64,000 bases of DNA from Amyloporia xantha. Taxonomy: Eukaryota > Basidiomycota > Agaricomycetes > Polyporales > Adustoporiaceae. The DNA lies in the NCBI GenBank assembly GCA_036971615.1, contig JAYKKR010000007.1, positions 1,178,001 to 1,242,000 on the forward strand, written 5' to 3'. The position numbers and the translations under genes are program-made. The notes below the pieces were generated by a model. That model was not told where the DNA came from. It saw nothing but the letters and a program-made list of their open reading frames with translations, and did no database searches. Below, piece after piece: positions 47,625-58,833 of the stretch. Each line of letters opens with the position of its first letter. Positions within the stretch are counted from its first letter, which is position 1.

Positions 47625-50600
47625 ATGCAGAACAGTAAGGAAGGCAATAACTTCCCTCTTCGAAAACGGAATAAGCGCAAGCGTATGCCAAAAGAACCTG
47701 AATATGAATCGGAAGAAGTAGAAGATTCTTCAGCCTCTGGTCAGGCTCGCAAAAAAGTACATTGGAAAGGCGGTGTGGAAGTGACAGATGATAGCATAGA
47801 GCTAGAGGAAGATGATACTGAGGACGGGACTGCGAATCCTGATAAGGTATTGCACGAGGGCTTCGATCGGTCCAATTAATGTGTTCTTCTACCCTGATAT
47901 CGAACAGCTATGTCTAGCGGTATCATGTCAGTTGTGCGTGATTTTCGCTTTATTCGCATTGTCGTGATACTTATGCTGAGGCACGGAAGTGGGAGGATAG
48001 GATGCGCATATTATGATCCTGTTAGATGTACACTTTATGTGTTTGAGGACACCCAAGAGAACAAGCATTATGACCTTACGAAGACCCGTGAGTCTACCCC
48101 CATTCGTCCCGAATACTTCAAAATGCGAGCCATGATTCCAATATAGTTCTTGAACAATGTACTCCCGATATTGTCCTCACAAGTTCGAAAGCAGATGACA
48201 ACTTCATAGATATTCTCCGCGATCACAGTACGTCTCCGATTTAAAGGCAGATGCTGTTGAGACTCAAAACCACATAGTGGATGCCTCTGGAGGGACGTTC
48301 CAAATTAGACCTCACAAGGATTTCTCACCTTTGAAAGGCCGTGACCGTCTGCTCTCCCTCCACTTACTTTCCGAGTTGCCCCCAGAATTCATTCCGGAAC
48401 AGCCTTATGAATCCGAATCCAGCAATGAGCCCAGGAATGCTTATGATTTCATGAGGCGGAGGAGAGAAGCAGGGGGTGATCCCATTGTGCAAAGGTGGAA
48501 TGCGTCTATTCGACTATCAAACTATGCGACAGTCGAGGGCGCATCTTTATGCGTGAGTCACTTTCACAAATGTCTGACATGATTCACTTAATGCGTGCTA
48601 CACTCACAGATGGGTTCTGTTGGAGCGCTCCTCGACTATCTTGCGCGGATTCGGGCTCTGAGTGAATTGGACGATGAAGGAATCGGAGGCCTCGAGATCC
48701 GCGGCATTCAGGCTCTTACGCTATCAAGGTCTATGCAGATAAATGCGGATGCCCTTTTTTCTTTACAGATTTTTGAAGACGAGAACCACGCATCGATTCA
48801 TTCGGATAAGACAAAGGAAGGCCTATCGCTCTTTGGTATGCTCAATAACACTAAGACGACCCTTGGGCGTGCTCTTCTGCGCGAATGGTTCCTCCGTCCA
48901 TCACTGTCGCTGCCTATTATCAACGCTCGGCACGATGCACTGGCATGTTTCTTACGCCCAGAGAATTTAGTAACCGCAGGTGCAATGCACGCACACCTGC
49001 AAGGGATCAAAAATATCCCACGAATACTCGGGATCATGAGAGCAGGGAGAGGGACTATCTCCGATTGGCAGGGTCTTGTCAAGGTGAGCAAGTTACTCTG
49101 TTACAGATGATAACCCATTGATAACTATGATCTTGTAGTTCACCTTCCATTCCGTTATGTTGCGAGATGCATTATCAGAATTAAGCCAGACTGGTGGGGC
49201 TGAGGTAGTTGCGAGGGTACGCCACCGCCTGTATATTCTTCAGCATTTTGTCTGACCCTCCTGAAGCTAATCAATGTTCTGGAGGTCGCGAGCTTTAGGG
49301 AGATTGGAAACTCAGTGAATGAAACGGTCTATATCTATCCTCAGCTCCTATATCCTTGCATTGAACTCCAACTAGATTGACTGGGAGGAATCTGCTAACA
49401 CGGGACGGGTCTGCGTCAGACCGCGTGTCGACGAAGAACTTGACAAATTGAAGCACATATACCACGGCATCGACACGGTTTTGGTGCGTGCATATTATCC
49501 ATATTTGTGTCAAGGACGGTTGATTTACAAGCGTGCAACCTTAGTCAAAAGTTGCCCGGCAGATTTCTGCAACGGTACCTGCCGATTATGCATCCTCCTT
49601 AAATGTCGTCTACTTCCCACAGCTAGGTAACTTCTTCTATTGACAGTTGTGAGGTTAATGTGATACTTTGCGAAGGGTTTCTTATATGCGTGCCGATGCT
49701 CGACGAATGGAAGACTGATGAAGGAATCGCTGTCTTGGAGGGTTGGATGTTCCAGGTAGATTTTGTCAAGCCTCGTCTCCCCTCCTGACATAGATCTGAT
49801 GCTCTCGCTCTCAAGTTCTCTTCCGAGTAAGTACAGCCGCTGGTTCTTTTGCACTGTGACATGACTACATTATGTCAAGATCACACGTGTATTTCAAGTC
49901 TCAGGAAATGCAAGGTCAGTCGATCAATCGGACACTAAAAATTGCAGATCACATATATACGACAACGCAACAGATATGGATGCGCATATAGGCGATTTGC
50001 ATCCTTCTATTGTCGGTGAGTCATTCATTCAGAGGACCTGTATATGCCATTGAAACTCGTGTCCTCTATAGATCGAGAAATTGAAATAGTTCAGTCCCTC
50101 CTGGAGAAAATCCTTGTTTACGACGAAGCCATAGGGCATGCATGTGATGTCTGTGCGGAGCTCGATTGTCTCCTCTCTTTCGCAGAGGCTGCCCGAGCAT
50201 ACAATTATGTCCGACCCCAGATGACAGAGGAAAATATCATTCATATTAGACAGGGCAGGTACGAATATGCAATGAGTTTTGCCATCGACCATGACTGCTT
50301 TCTGATGTTTGTATTGTAGACACCCGCTTCAGGAATTCGTGGTGGACACATTTGTACCGAATGATGCTTTTGTTGTTGGTGGTGCAGGAGTGGGCTTAGA
50401 TTACGTTGTTAAAGATGCATCGGATGAGGCCCAACAAGAACAGAACAGTATAGTTGTCTGCACAGGCGCAAATGCTTGCGGAAAGGTATATCCAAAACTA
50501 GTCCTGTTCCCTCTCGGACTGCTCAACGCATCTACAGAGTGTTTATCTGAAACAGGTTGCTTTAATCCAGTACATGGCTCAGGTGCGTATGTAGTCTGCT

Positions 50601-51853
50601 CTGTGCTTCATGTTTGGTACACTGTCTTCAATACTCCATAGATTGGATGGTGCGTGCTACTGTCTTGCATCTGCCCATATATCCTAACTATGGCCAAGCT
50701 TTGTCCCCGCTGAAGCTGCCACCCTTGGAATCGTTGACAAGAGTAATTTCGCACTGTTTGCTAAAGTATTGAACTGAACTCTGTCTACCCAGTCTTCACT
50801 CGTATCCAGACCCGCGAAACAGTATCGAAGGTGGACCTCGGTCACTCAGTGCAAAGGACGTTCCTGAGTGATGTTTCTTGTGTTACTAGATCCAGTCGGC
50901 TTTCATGATCGATCTCAACCAAGTCTCCCTTGCCCTTCGGAATGCGACGGAAAAGTCTCTTATATTATTGGACGAGTTCGGCAAGGGAACAATCTCTTCA
51001 GGCTCGTATCTCCTTATGCTGGACCACTTCCCCGTGCTACACCTCATTAACGCGCAACTTCTCTCGCTTTGACACTCCTGATGTTCCTATGTCCCTCTCG
51101 GTCGATCTGTACTCTCTGGGACCTGATTTCATGTTTGACCCTGGTCGCTGACGGCAGACGGTGCCGGTCTCTTCTGTGGCGTCCTCAAACACCTCGCACA
51201 GCGCGGATCTGCCTGCCCGAAGGTCTTCGCCGCGACACACTTCCACGACGTCTTCACCGACGACCTGCTGGCTCCGCACTCCCTCCCGATCACCTTTGTG
51301 CACATGCAAGTCATGCTCACGACACGGAAAGGGGAGCTGCTCGCCGCCAGCGGGGACGCGGACGACGCCGAGATGTGGGACGCGGACGCGCGGCGCGCGG
51401 AGAGTGACGGCAGGAGGGTCGCGCCTGGCGAGCGCATCACGTACCTGTATCGGTGAGCGACATGTTCCTCCTGCAGTGTATCTTTCCCTGACGCCGCACC
51501 GCCGCATCACCAGTGTAGCGCAGGGCCTCTCTCTCGACTCGCACGCGGCGATGTGTGCGGAGATCTTTGGCATCCCGCGCCGCATCGCCGACCGGGCGCG
51601 ATATGTTAGGTTCGTCACTCGAGTCCCACCGTCGTCGCCTTGCAGCCGAGCTGTGTTATTTTTAACCCTCCACAGCGCGTTGCTCTCGGCGCACGAGCTT
51701 GGCCAGCTCCTCGACGAAGAGATGAACGAGGACGAGCGCCGGGACCTGGAGGCCGCCGAGGGGGTCTGCAGACGCTTCCTGGCGTGGGACCTGGGCAGCC
51801 ACGAGGCAAGGGGGGATGCGAGGGAAGCCCTGGCTGAGGTGCTCGGGCGCTGA
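47625..51853 (+). CDS. MSH5: MutS homologue 5, meiotic crossover factor
   Basis: Pairs with MSH4 to stabilise Holliday junctions in meiosis; not a mismatch repair protein. The ATG at 47625 gives a basic/acidic head ([20 protein letters not shown]). It continues with [40 protein letters not shown] and [25 protein letters not shown] (core lever), then [15 protein letters not shown]. The ATPase Walker A reads TGANACGKS joined by an intron to [14 protein letters not shown] (~50,455-50,580). Later blocks are [44 protein letters not shown] (Walker B), joined to [20 protein letters not shown] and [12 protein letters not shown], and [20 protein letters not shown]. The stop is at 51853. The 3' third is markedly more GC-rich than the rest. 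Many introns; borders partly approximate. Confidence 0.93.
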
Positions 51854-52149
51854 GTCGAATCACAACGTGGCAATGTCGTTGTCGCCCTCCTGTATGTTCT
51901 TGACCCACGAGTGGCCGCGAGGCGGTAATGACGTCGAATCGAAGACGAAGCAATCCATGTGCATTATCAGCGAGGCTACAGCGTACCTACTACTCTAAAT
52001 ACAACAAGCTCTGGCGCTGCCGCAGATGTCGCGGCTCGCCGCGCTGGGATAGGGAAAATGTCTGCTGTCCACCCACAATACATACACAACTCCCCATCTC
52101 CTCATCTATTCCACTGGTAATATAGAACGTGCCGCGCCGCCTCCCGTGC
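51854..52149. other. Convergent intergenic region
   Basis: 296 bp between the MSH5 stop and the phosphate carrier stop. Nothing further seen. Confidence 0.4.
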
Positions 52150-53569
52150 TCACAGCTTCGCGCTCGGAGTCGTCTCCTTGTGGATCTCTAGGCCCGGAGG
52201 GGCGCCCAGCAGATCCTTGACCATGCCGTACAGCAGGAATTGGCCCGACACCAATCCCGCCGTCATGACCATCCTGGGGCCGAGCCCCGCGAACAGGCCG
52301 CGCACGCCCGCCTCGCGCCCCAGCGTGACGAGGCGGTAGACCATCGAGCCCGATGGCCCGTGGCCCTTGTTGATCTGCGAGAGGAGCGTGTCTGCAGGCT
52401 GAGGCCGCCGCAAGAACAGAAACGCATATCAGCACACATGCAGGAGAGGATAGTCGCATTCAGACTCCAGAGAGGTGACGACCAGACGGCGAACGCACCT
52501 GACTGAGAATCGCCGCGGCGAACCCGGCGATGATCCCGCTCCCGAGGGAGATGCCAAACTTGGCGCCGCCGCTGAGGCCCGCGCGCGTCTCGTCGGACAT
52601 GTTGCGGAACACGAGCTCGTGGCAGAACTCGTTCACCGTGAACTGGCCGATCGCGTACGGGATCTGTCTGTCGTGCGACGTGCGCGAGAGGGTGAGCTAC
52701 CGTGTGGGACGCGGCGGGATAGCACGGGGGAACGGGACGCACTTGCACAGGATGGGGAGGAAGCCGGCGTAGAGCCCGCCGAAGCCCTCTTCGCGCGCGA
52801 GCCGCATGAAGCCCGTGGTGAGCCCGGACGCGTAGCCCCGTTGCGAGACGAGGCGGATGCGGGTCGCTTCGAGCGGGGTGAGGAGGATGTCCGCGAAGAA
52901 CCTGCGCACGCGACGCGGACGGCACAATCAGCGGTGCTACAGGTAGAGAGAAGGAGGAGGGGAGGGGGGCGTACTCTGCGACGCTGGACGCGCCGAGGTA
53001 TATCGCGGTGCGGTGCTCGATCGCGGCTTCTTGGCTGCCGGCGATCTGGACGAACTGCTTCTTCCAATATTCGTATCCCGAGAACTTGGCGCCGCCCTGT
53101 TTGCCGCGAAGCGTCAGCGCGGGGGTGGTGCGAGTGCTGGTGGTAAGTACGGACCTGGACGAGGTACCCGACGGCGGTAGGGCCGAATCCGGTGAGGAGC
53201 GCGGAGGCGCCCTCGTTCTTCACGATGAGGCGTCCGCCGGAGAGGAGGGAGAAGCCTTTGAGGCCTGGGTCAATCTGGATGCGTGTTTTGACGACGTCGA
53301 TTGCTGCATGCAGGTTCACCGTCAATTAGGTAGGGAGGCAGGGGGGACGAGCATGCGTACGCGTCATTGCGCCGTGTGTTACGCTGGAGGCCAGGATTAG
53401 CATTGGTCGTGCGACGTTGGTATGAGCCACTTACGTGCAACATAGTGCCCCTGCGCAAGTGTGGAATGGTGAGTGTACGAGCTGGAAGAGTGTTTGGTTG
53501 CTCACCTGCGAGGAAGAAAGACGAATAGTCTTTCGTTGTAAATTGGGGGATGGCGAATGCGGTGGACAT
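52150..53569 (-). CDS. MIR1: Mitochondrial phosphate carrier (SLC25, Mir1/Pic2 type)
   Basis: Imports phosphate across the inner membrane for ATP synthesis. Exon 1 (53506-53569) encodes [21 protein letters not shown]. Two microexons follow: 53435-53450 (16 nt) and 53361-53383 (23 nt). Together with exon 4 from 53303 they give FFLAGALCCTVTHGAMTPID then [10 protein letters not shown], exactly the family sequence with the first PxD motif. The rest reads [60 protein letters not shown] (second motif), [20 protein letters not shown] and [20 protein letters not shown] (third motif), with the stop at 52150. Six membrane spans in three repeats are present. The gene is strongly GC-rich. Confidence 0.94.
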
Positions 53570-53643
53570 GTTTACTTGTACCGAGTGCGACGACTAGATT
53601 CGGAAGGCAGTCAGGGAGTCTGGTTGAGATACTCCGCGGGAGG

Positions 53644-53651
53644 GTATATAG
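53644..53651 (-). promoter_or_regulatory. TATA box of the phosphate carrier gene
   Basis: On the minus strand CTATATAC lies about 75-82 bp upstream of the ATG at 53569, consistent with a core promoter. Confidence 0.5.
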
Positions 53652-54868
53652 GGGGTAACGTGAGTTGAGTGCGTGCACCCGACGGACTGAGAGGAGTTAT
53701 AAGGGGACGGGTAGAGGCGAGCGGCATGCGGCCGAGCGCCACGGGCCTGCGTCGCTCACGATAGTCATCCTACCCTGCCCTGCCAGGCTCTGCCCACTGC
53801 GATTCGCTGCCCTCGCTCCTCGGACACGTCGGATACCGTGTCTCCCTCTCTGACGTCACTCCATATCACCCCAGGGCGCGGTCACGTGCTTATCACACAC
53901 CCGCGTACTGCTTCCGGGTCCGCCCTGCGCTTCTACTTTGTCTCGACGATATCGTCTCTGCTGCCGGACTGTCCAGACCTGGGCACAGCGTTCGTATGCG
54001 TGCGAGGGCCACTGTGCTGCTTGACAATCTGTTACAACCCCCAGCTGTGCGCATCACAACACTGTATCTTCAATTTCATTGTTTCGCATCTCCGATCTGC
54101 CAGTGTTACAGCGGCCGAACATATCCAATCGAAGCGTCCCGATTATTCCTGTCACAGAACACCCTCCCGCTTCCGCTCAATTCTGTAGGAACACCGTGAG
54201 CTTCTCCGGACCCACATTCGCTGACCCCAAACCGACCGCAACGGTGCTATGTCGCCTTCAAGATTTCGGCCCTCTTCACCAGCCGTGTCCCGTCGTCCGT
54301 GGCCAAAGGCAGATGCACCCACTCACTTTTCCCATCTTTACCCTTGATGAGCGCCTCCATCATGCCGAGTCCACACATCGCCTCGCGTACTCTCTCTGCG
54401 CTCGTCTCCAGGCCGCCAACAATGACACTGTGGACTCACGCGTTCCTTAGGTGCTGGAGGAAATTTGCGGGCGACCGACCGCTGCGATAATCTGTCTGCC
54501 CACAGGCAAGCCCAGCCGACGTCAGTCTCAGTCTGTAATGCGGCCAACCGAAATCCATCCCGGTCACCCAATCGAATGAGAGGATGCACTGGAGGAGATT
54601 ATCTCGGACAGCCTCAGATACTTCGCTGACAGAGCCTCGTCGGTGCATGAATGATATTTCATTCCCGGTATTCCTCGACTTCATGAAAAGGGGCCTGCGA
54701 GAGGAGGCTCCATCTGGAGGCTGACATATTGGGACCTGGGTTGTCTCTTTGATCAGCCACTGTCAATCATTCGCTGAATACAGCCGCTCGCTCATAAAAC
54801 TCACGTAGAGAGAGAGTCGCTATTAATCTTTTTTTCAAATAGGTAACTCTACTGCTCTCCCCTCGGCT
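53652..54868. other. Gene-free interval
   Basis: About 1.2 kb. Frames on both strands (for example 53,838-54,188 and 54,079-54,450) are chance-like and carry no motif. C/T-rich around 53,740-53,900. Confidence 0.4.
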
Positions 54869-55900
54869 TTACAATAACGTCTTGAGCTTCTCAGCATCCA
54901 CGTCTGTCGACTTCCAGATGGGCTCGAACGCCTTCACGTTCTGCTGCAAGAGATCAATTTTCTCCAGCAGCATCCTCCCACTGTCACTTCCCATTGGCAC
55001 ACGCAACAATTTGCCTCCGTTCTCTTGACCCTCGACCAGTCCATTCGCCATTCCCGTCCCACTCACGATCTCGTAGAGCCTAATCGCGAGCTTCACGGGA
55101 TCGCCGACTTCCCCTCTTTCAGCATGTCTCTTTGGGACGGAAAGCCAGTTCCCGTACCCCTGGGAAGGGTCCGTGTAAATTGTGGTCCGCGCTGCACTTG
55201 CAACAAGCGCTGGCCGAGATAGAAAGTTGGAGAGGAAGTATCCAGGCTCGACGATGAACACGCGAATGTTGAAAAGGGCAACTTCTTGGCTGAGGGACTC
55301 GGAGAAGGCCTCTAGTGCCGCCTTGGAAGCGCAGTAAGTGCCTATCGCAGGCCCCGGACACAATGCACCGACGGAGCTGATATTGAGGATGGATCCAGAT
55401 CTCTGGGCACGGAAGGAGGGCAACAAGGCTTGGATGAGAGCAATGGGAGCGTAGACGTTTGCTTGGAATTGCTCCCGTACCTCGTTCAGGCTGCATGCGC
55501 ATGAAGCAAGTGAGTGTCACCTACATTATTGTGCAATGGAAATTGACGTACTCTAGTTCCTCGACCGGTGCAGCGATACCATATGCAGCGTTGTTCACCA
55601 GGACGTCGATACGACCGTAGACCTTCAGTGCCTGCTGGCCGGCGTTATAGATGTCGGCATCGCCTGTGCCAAGATCAAGGATGATCGCAGAGGCTCCAGC
55701 AATCCTCAGACTCTCGGGAAACTTGTCGGGCGACCTCACTGTGACGATGACCTGTCGGTCGTCATAGAGCGAGTCTCAGTATAATGGCTTGTGGGGAGCT
55801 TGAGCCGTCGCACCTTATCTCCTTGGGAGAGCACGTACTCAGCCAGTGCAAGGCCTATTCCGGAACTTGCACCGGTTATCAGCCAGATTATAGCAGACAT
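54869..55900 (-). CDS. Short-chain dehydrogenase/reductase (classical SDR)
   Basis: An NAD(P)-dependent oxidoreductase with a Rossmann fold. The ATG at 55900 gives MSAIIWLITGASSGIGLALA with the cofactor motif TGASSGIG. An intron joins it to VIVTVRSPDKFPESLRIAG, a basic residue pattern suggesting NADP. NNAAYG follows at ~55,590. After another intron come LLPSFRAQRSGSILNISSVG with the catalytic Ser, then YCASKAALEAFSESL with Tyr and Lys, and VEPGYFLSNFLS. The stop is at 54869. About 290 residues. The upstream ATG at 55936 was not chosen because the TATA box at 55962-55970 would place it at or before the transcription start. The substrate is unknown. Confidence 0.9.
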
Positions 55901-55961
55901 GGTTGACGGCAGTGAATGATTGGCGTTTGTGGACATTCAGCAACTATCTTCCAAACTCACA

Positions 55962-55970
55962 GATATATAG
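55962..55970 (-). promoter_or_regulatory. TATA box of the SDR gene
   Basis: CTATATATC on the minus strand, about 62-70 bp upstream of the chosen ATG at 55900. Confidence 0.55.
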
Positions 55971-57050
55971 CGGGGGTTTCAGGAATGGCGACTTCGATTT
56001 TTGGCTTCCATGGACATTTGTCATTGGGATCCATGAATAGTGAGCCTTCCTGCCCCGGTTTCTTAGAATTCCCACCTCATCGAAGCTATTTCAATGGCTA
56101 CTTCAAAATGCTTCTTCGTTACTCACGATAGTATTATTAATCCTCCTCGCGGGGCCGCTGACAGTCCCATTGTGACTATCAAGAGTTATGGCACCTTATT
56201 TCATGTTAACAGAAAGCCAATCCTCGACGCAATGTGGTCCGATACGCAGGCGCTCCACTCGGTCAATGCATATCGATGTCAAGAGCAAGACAGTATATCC
56301 CGCATTCTTAGCATTCTCGAGAGACGTAGCAGTCCTTCTGACTGTCACTCCTTGTTTCACACGCACGGCCGTGTCATCTACCACGTCGAGCTCGTTTTTA
56401 TGGCCTGACAATGACAGCGACTTCTCACAAAAGAACCACCGGACTATCGACTCTAGATTGCTGGGCTTGCTCATTCTATATGTTCTTGGAATGTGCGGCT
56501 TTAAATTTAATTTTATTCTGCATCAGCAACAATTGAATGTAGACGTTGATTAAAAGCATTCGCGTCAATCCCGATCGTTGGGTGATGAGACATGCCCCCG
56601 CAAGCCTCTCGTATATGTTCCTGTCGTTGACGGATCCTAACTTGCGCAATAATTCCAATTCATGATGTCCCTTGTAGTTTCTCGATGCACGCGACTACTG
56701 ATATAAATTGAGAGACTAATACTAAAAAGACATGCTGCAGATACAGATACAGGTGATGGTACAGACATGAGGTACGTGCGATCATGAGACTGCCGAACGA
56801 AAGATAACAAACTATTGCGTACAAGGAATGTCTGCGACACATGGAGTACATTCAACACTCCGTCGCTTGTCTTGTCCCGGGTCTCTTCACCCCGCTCAAG
56901 ATGCCATCGCCCATCGCCGTTGAAGGCCATCCAGACGCAAGGACGAACTGCGCAGGTTTCATGTCGCATACTAGAGTAGTAGATGTCACAAACTGGATTT
57001 CTCGCGGGATACCGATAGATATCGCGATCTGCATATCGTTCCATCGCCCT
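55971..57050. other. Gene-free interval
   Basis: About 1.1 kb between two minus-strand genes, AT-rich in 56,380-56,720. Short frames (for example 56,196-56,474 minus) show no recognised motif. Confidence 0.4.
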
Positions 57051-58167
57051 TCATAAAGACCACTCGCGCACCATATTTTGACTTTGCTGTTCCTCCCAGC
57101 CCGCCCACCACCATCGTCCATCACGCTCCTCACTCTCTTCTGTCTCCTCCATATCACTCTCATCATTCTCCTCCTCTTCCGCCTCCTCTTCCGCTTCCTC
57201 TGCTCCACCGTAATATGCTTCAATGAGTGCCTCAGACGGGTATCTGAACACCTTGGGCCGTTCGTCACGCGCGAACTCGACCGACTTGCCACGGCGGCGC
57301 ATTGCTGGCCGACTCTGCTTTACTTCGTACACCGCGCACGAACTCTGCTCCCCGTCATTCGCATACTCAAAGAACTCGTCCTCCTCGTCCTCATCGCACA
57401 TCTGGAAGATGAGGCGTGTTGAAAATGGGACACAGCGATCATGACTGTGCGCAAGCACGGTCTGGATGCCGGGTATGTCCATCTGTCGTCTTGTCTCTAG
57501 GCTTTGCCTCTCCGCCGGGCATGTAGCCTGCGCATCGAGAAGGTATCAGATCTCTATGCTCAAAGAGGATGGCTCCGAGAGACTGGGTACTCACTGCCTC
57601 GTTAAATTCCATATTCAGCCGTGCCAGGCGCTCCAGTGCATCCTCTACATTCCACGATGGTAGCAAACCCACTTCACCTGTCTCAACGACGCGTACACGC
57701 AGGGAGTATTCTCCGACCTCGTCGAGCACCGCAACGCGCGCACCAGCGTCTACCTTCAGCGGCTCGTTTCTGAACGGTGGGCCTACTACGGCAGCCCCGG
57801 GTGCAGGGAATGACTCCAAAACATACTGAATACCCGCGGCCGCTTCCGCGGCTGCGGTCCTCCAGTTCAAGGCATGCAATTGAGCGGAAGAGTTGGGTTC
57901 GATCGGGGATAGAGGACAGTCAGAATCAAAAGAAGAGGTAGGTGAGGAGATTTCCTGGAGGAAGGACGAGGATGGGGAAGAGATGATAGAGGTGACTGAG
58001 TCCGTAGGGCTACTGTGCCAGTTGAGGAAGCTTGTTGATTGCGCTTCGCGTGCAACGGGATGCAAGATGGCAATGGGTTCGGAGGAGCCGGAGCCTGAGG
58101 CATATGTCTCGTGTGACGACATTGAGGAAACTTCTGCCGCTATATTGGGTGTATTGGATACGGACAC
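57051..58167 (-). CDS. SH3-domain protein with acidic C-terminal region
   Basis: The ATG at 58167 opens a Ser-rich head, then LHALNWRTAAAEAAAGIQYV and an SH3-like fold: GPPFRNEPLKVDAGARVAVL, LRVRVVETGEVGLLPSWNVE and ALERLARLNMEFNEA. The ALDxF and GxxPxxxV landmarks of SH3 domains are recognisable. An intron (about 57,529-57,593) joins NEA to ATCPAERQSLETRRQ. The C-terminal part has HDRCVPFSTRLIFQ, the motif GKSVEFARDERPKVFRYPSE, and a long acidic run (EEAEEEAEEEENDESDMEET), ending at 57051. This architecture recurs in mushroom genomes as an uncharacterised SH3 protein. The partner is unknown. Confidence 0.82.
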
Positions 58168-58833
58168 AAGTGGATGGCGAATACCTACGATTACGAGGTA
58201 AAGTTGTGATGGACCCGCGCGAAGGTTGTGCTGCTGCTTTATATCCCGAGAGGGCGCAGGTGTACGTATACGGCCTGCGCAGAAGTTGGACAGCCTAATT
58301 CAACACTCCAGTTACTGCATATGCCGAGATGACGGGCGCAACGAATCAACGCTAGTGACTCCGAGGATGACGAATTCGCATCACCCTCGACCAAGTGTAG
58401 TGGACACTTGCCGAGGCCCGAAACACACTGCTCGTGTCCGACTCGAGTCAAATGGGCCAGTGCAGCAACGCTGCCTCCGCAGTTACAGTACTAGTGCCAG
58501 TGTCGGGCCACTGAGGCTGAGTGTATCAGGCTATGTGGGTGTAGTGGGAAGACAGATAGCAGTCTGCTCTCTTCAGACATAGATCCGGAGAGCTGTACAT
58601 ATCCGTGTTGGTAAGCAGAAGCACCGCGGGTCCGGCCGGCGCTTCTATGTCTGCTTTACATACCATACCGGGCATACGATAAATATTCACGTGAAAACAG
58701 GTCGCCAAACTCCAATTCGAGGGCGCACATGCAAGACAAGAAGTTGCACAGCCCAAGTGTACTACTATAGTGGATGATGTCCATAGCATGTATAAAGGGA
58801 CAAGAAGTAACTTAGCAGGTACATTGGGCCATC
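58168..58833. other. Intergenic interval
   Basis: About 670 bp with the promoter of the SH3 gene; no gene is seen. Confidence 0.4.
58236..58245 (-). promoter_or_regulatory. TATA box of the SH3-domain gene
   Basis: GATATAAAGC on the minus strand, 69-78 bp upstream of the ATG at 58167. Confidence 0.5.

Noticed and set aside
51037..51873. Long minus-strand frame opposite the MSH5 3' end
   Set aside because: It is an Arg/Ser-rich antisense shadow of the GC-rich MSH5 exons.
53838..54450. Plus-strand frames upstream of the SDR gene's 3' end
   Set aside because: They are Ser/Pro/Arg-rich chance frames in C/T-rich DNA with no motif.
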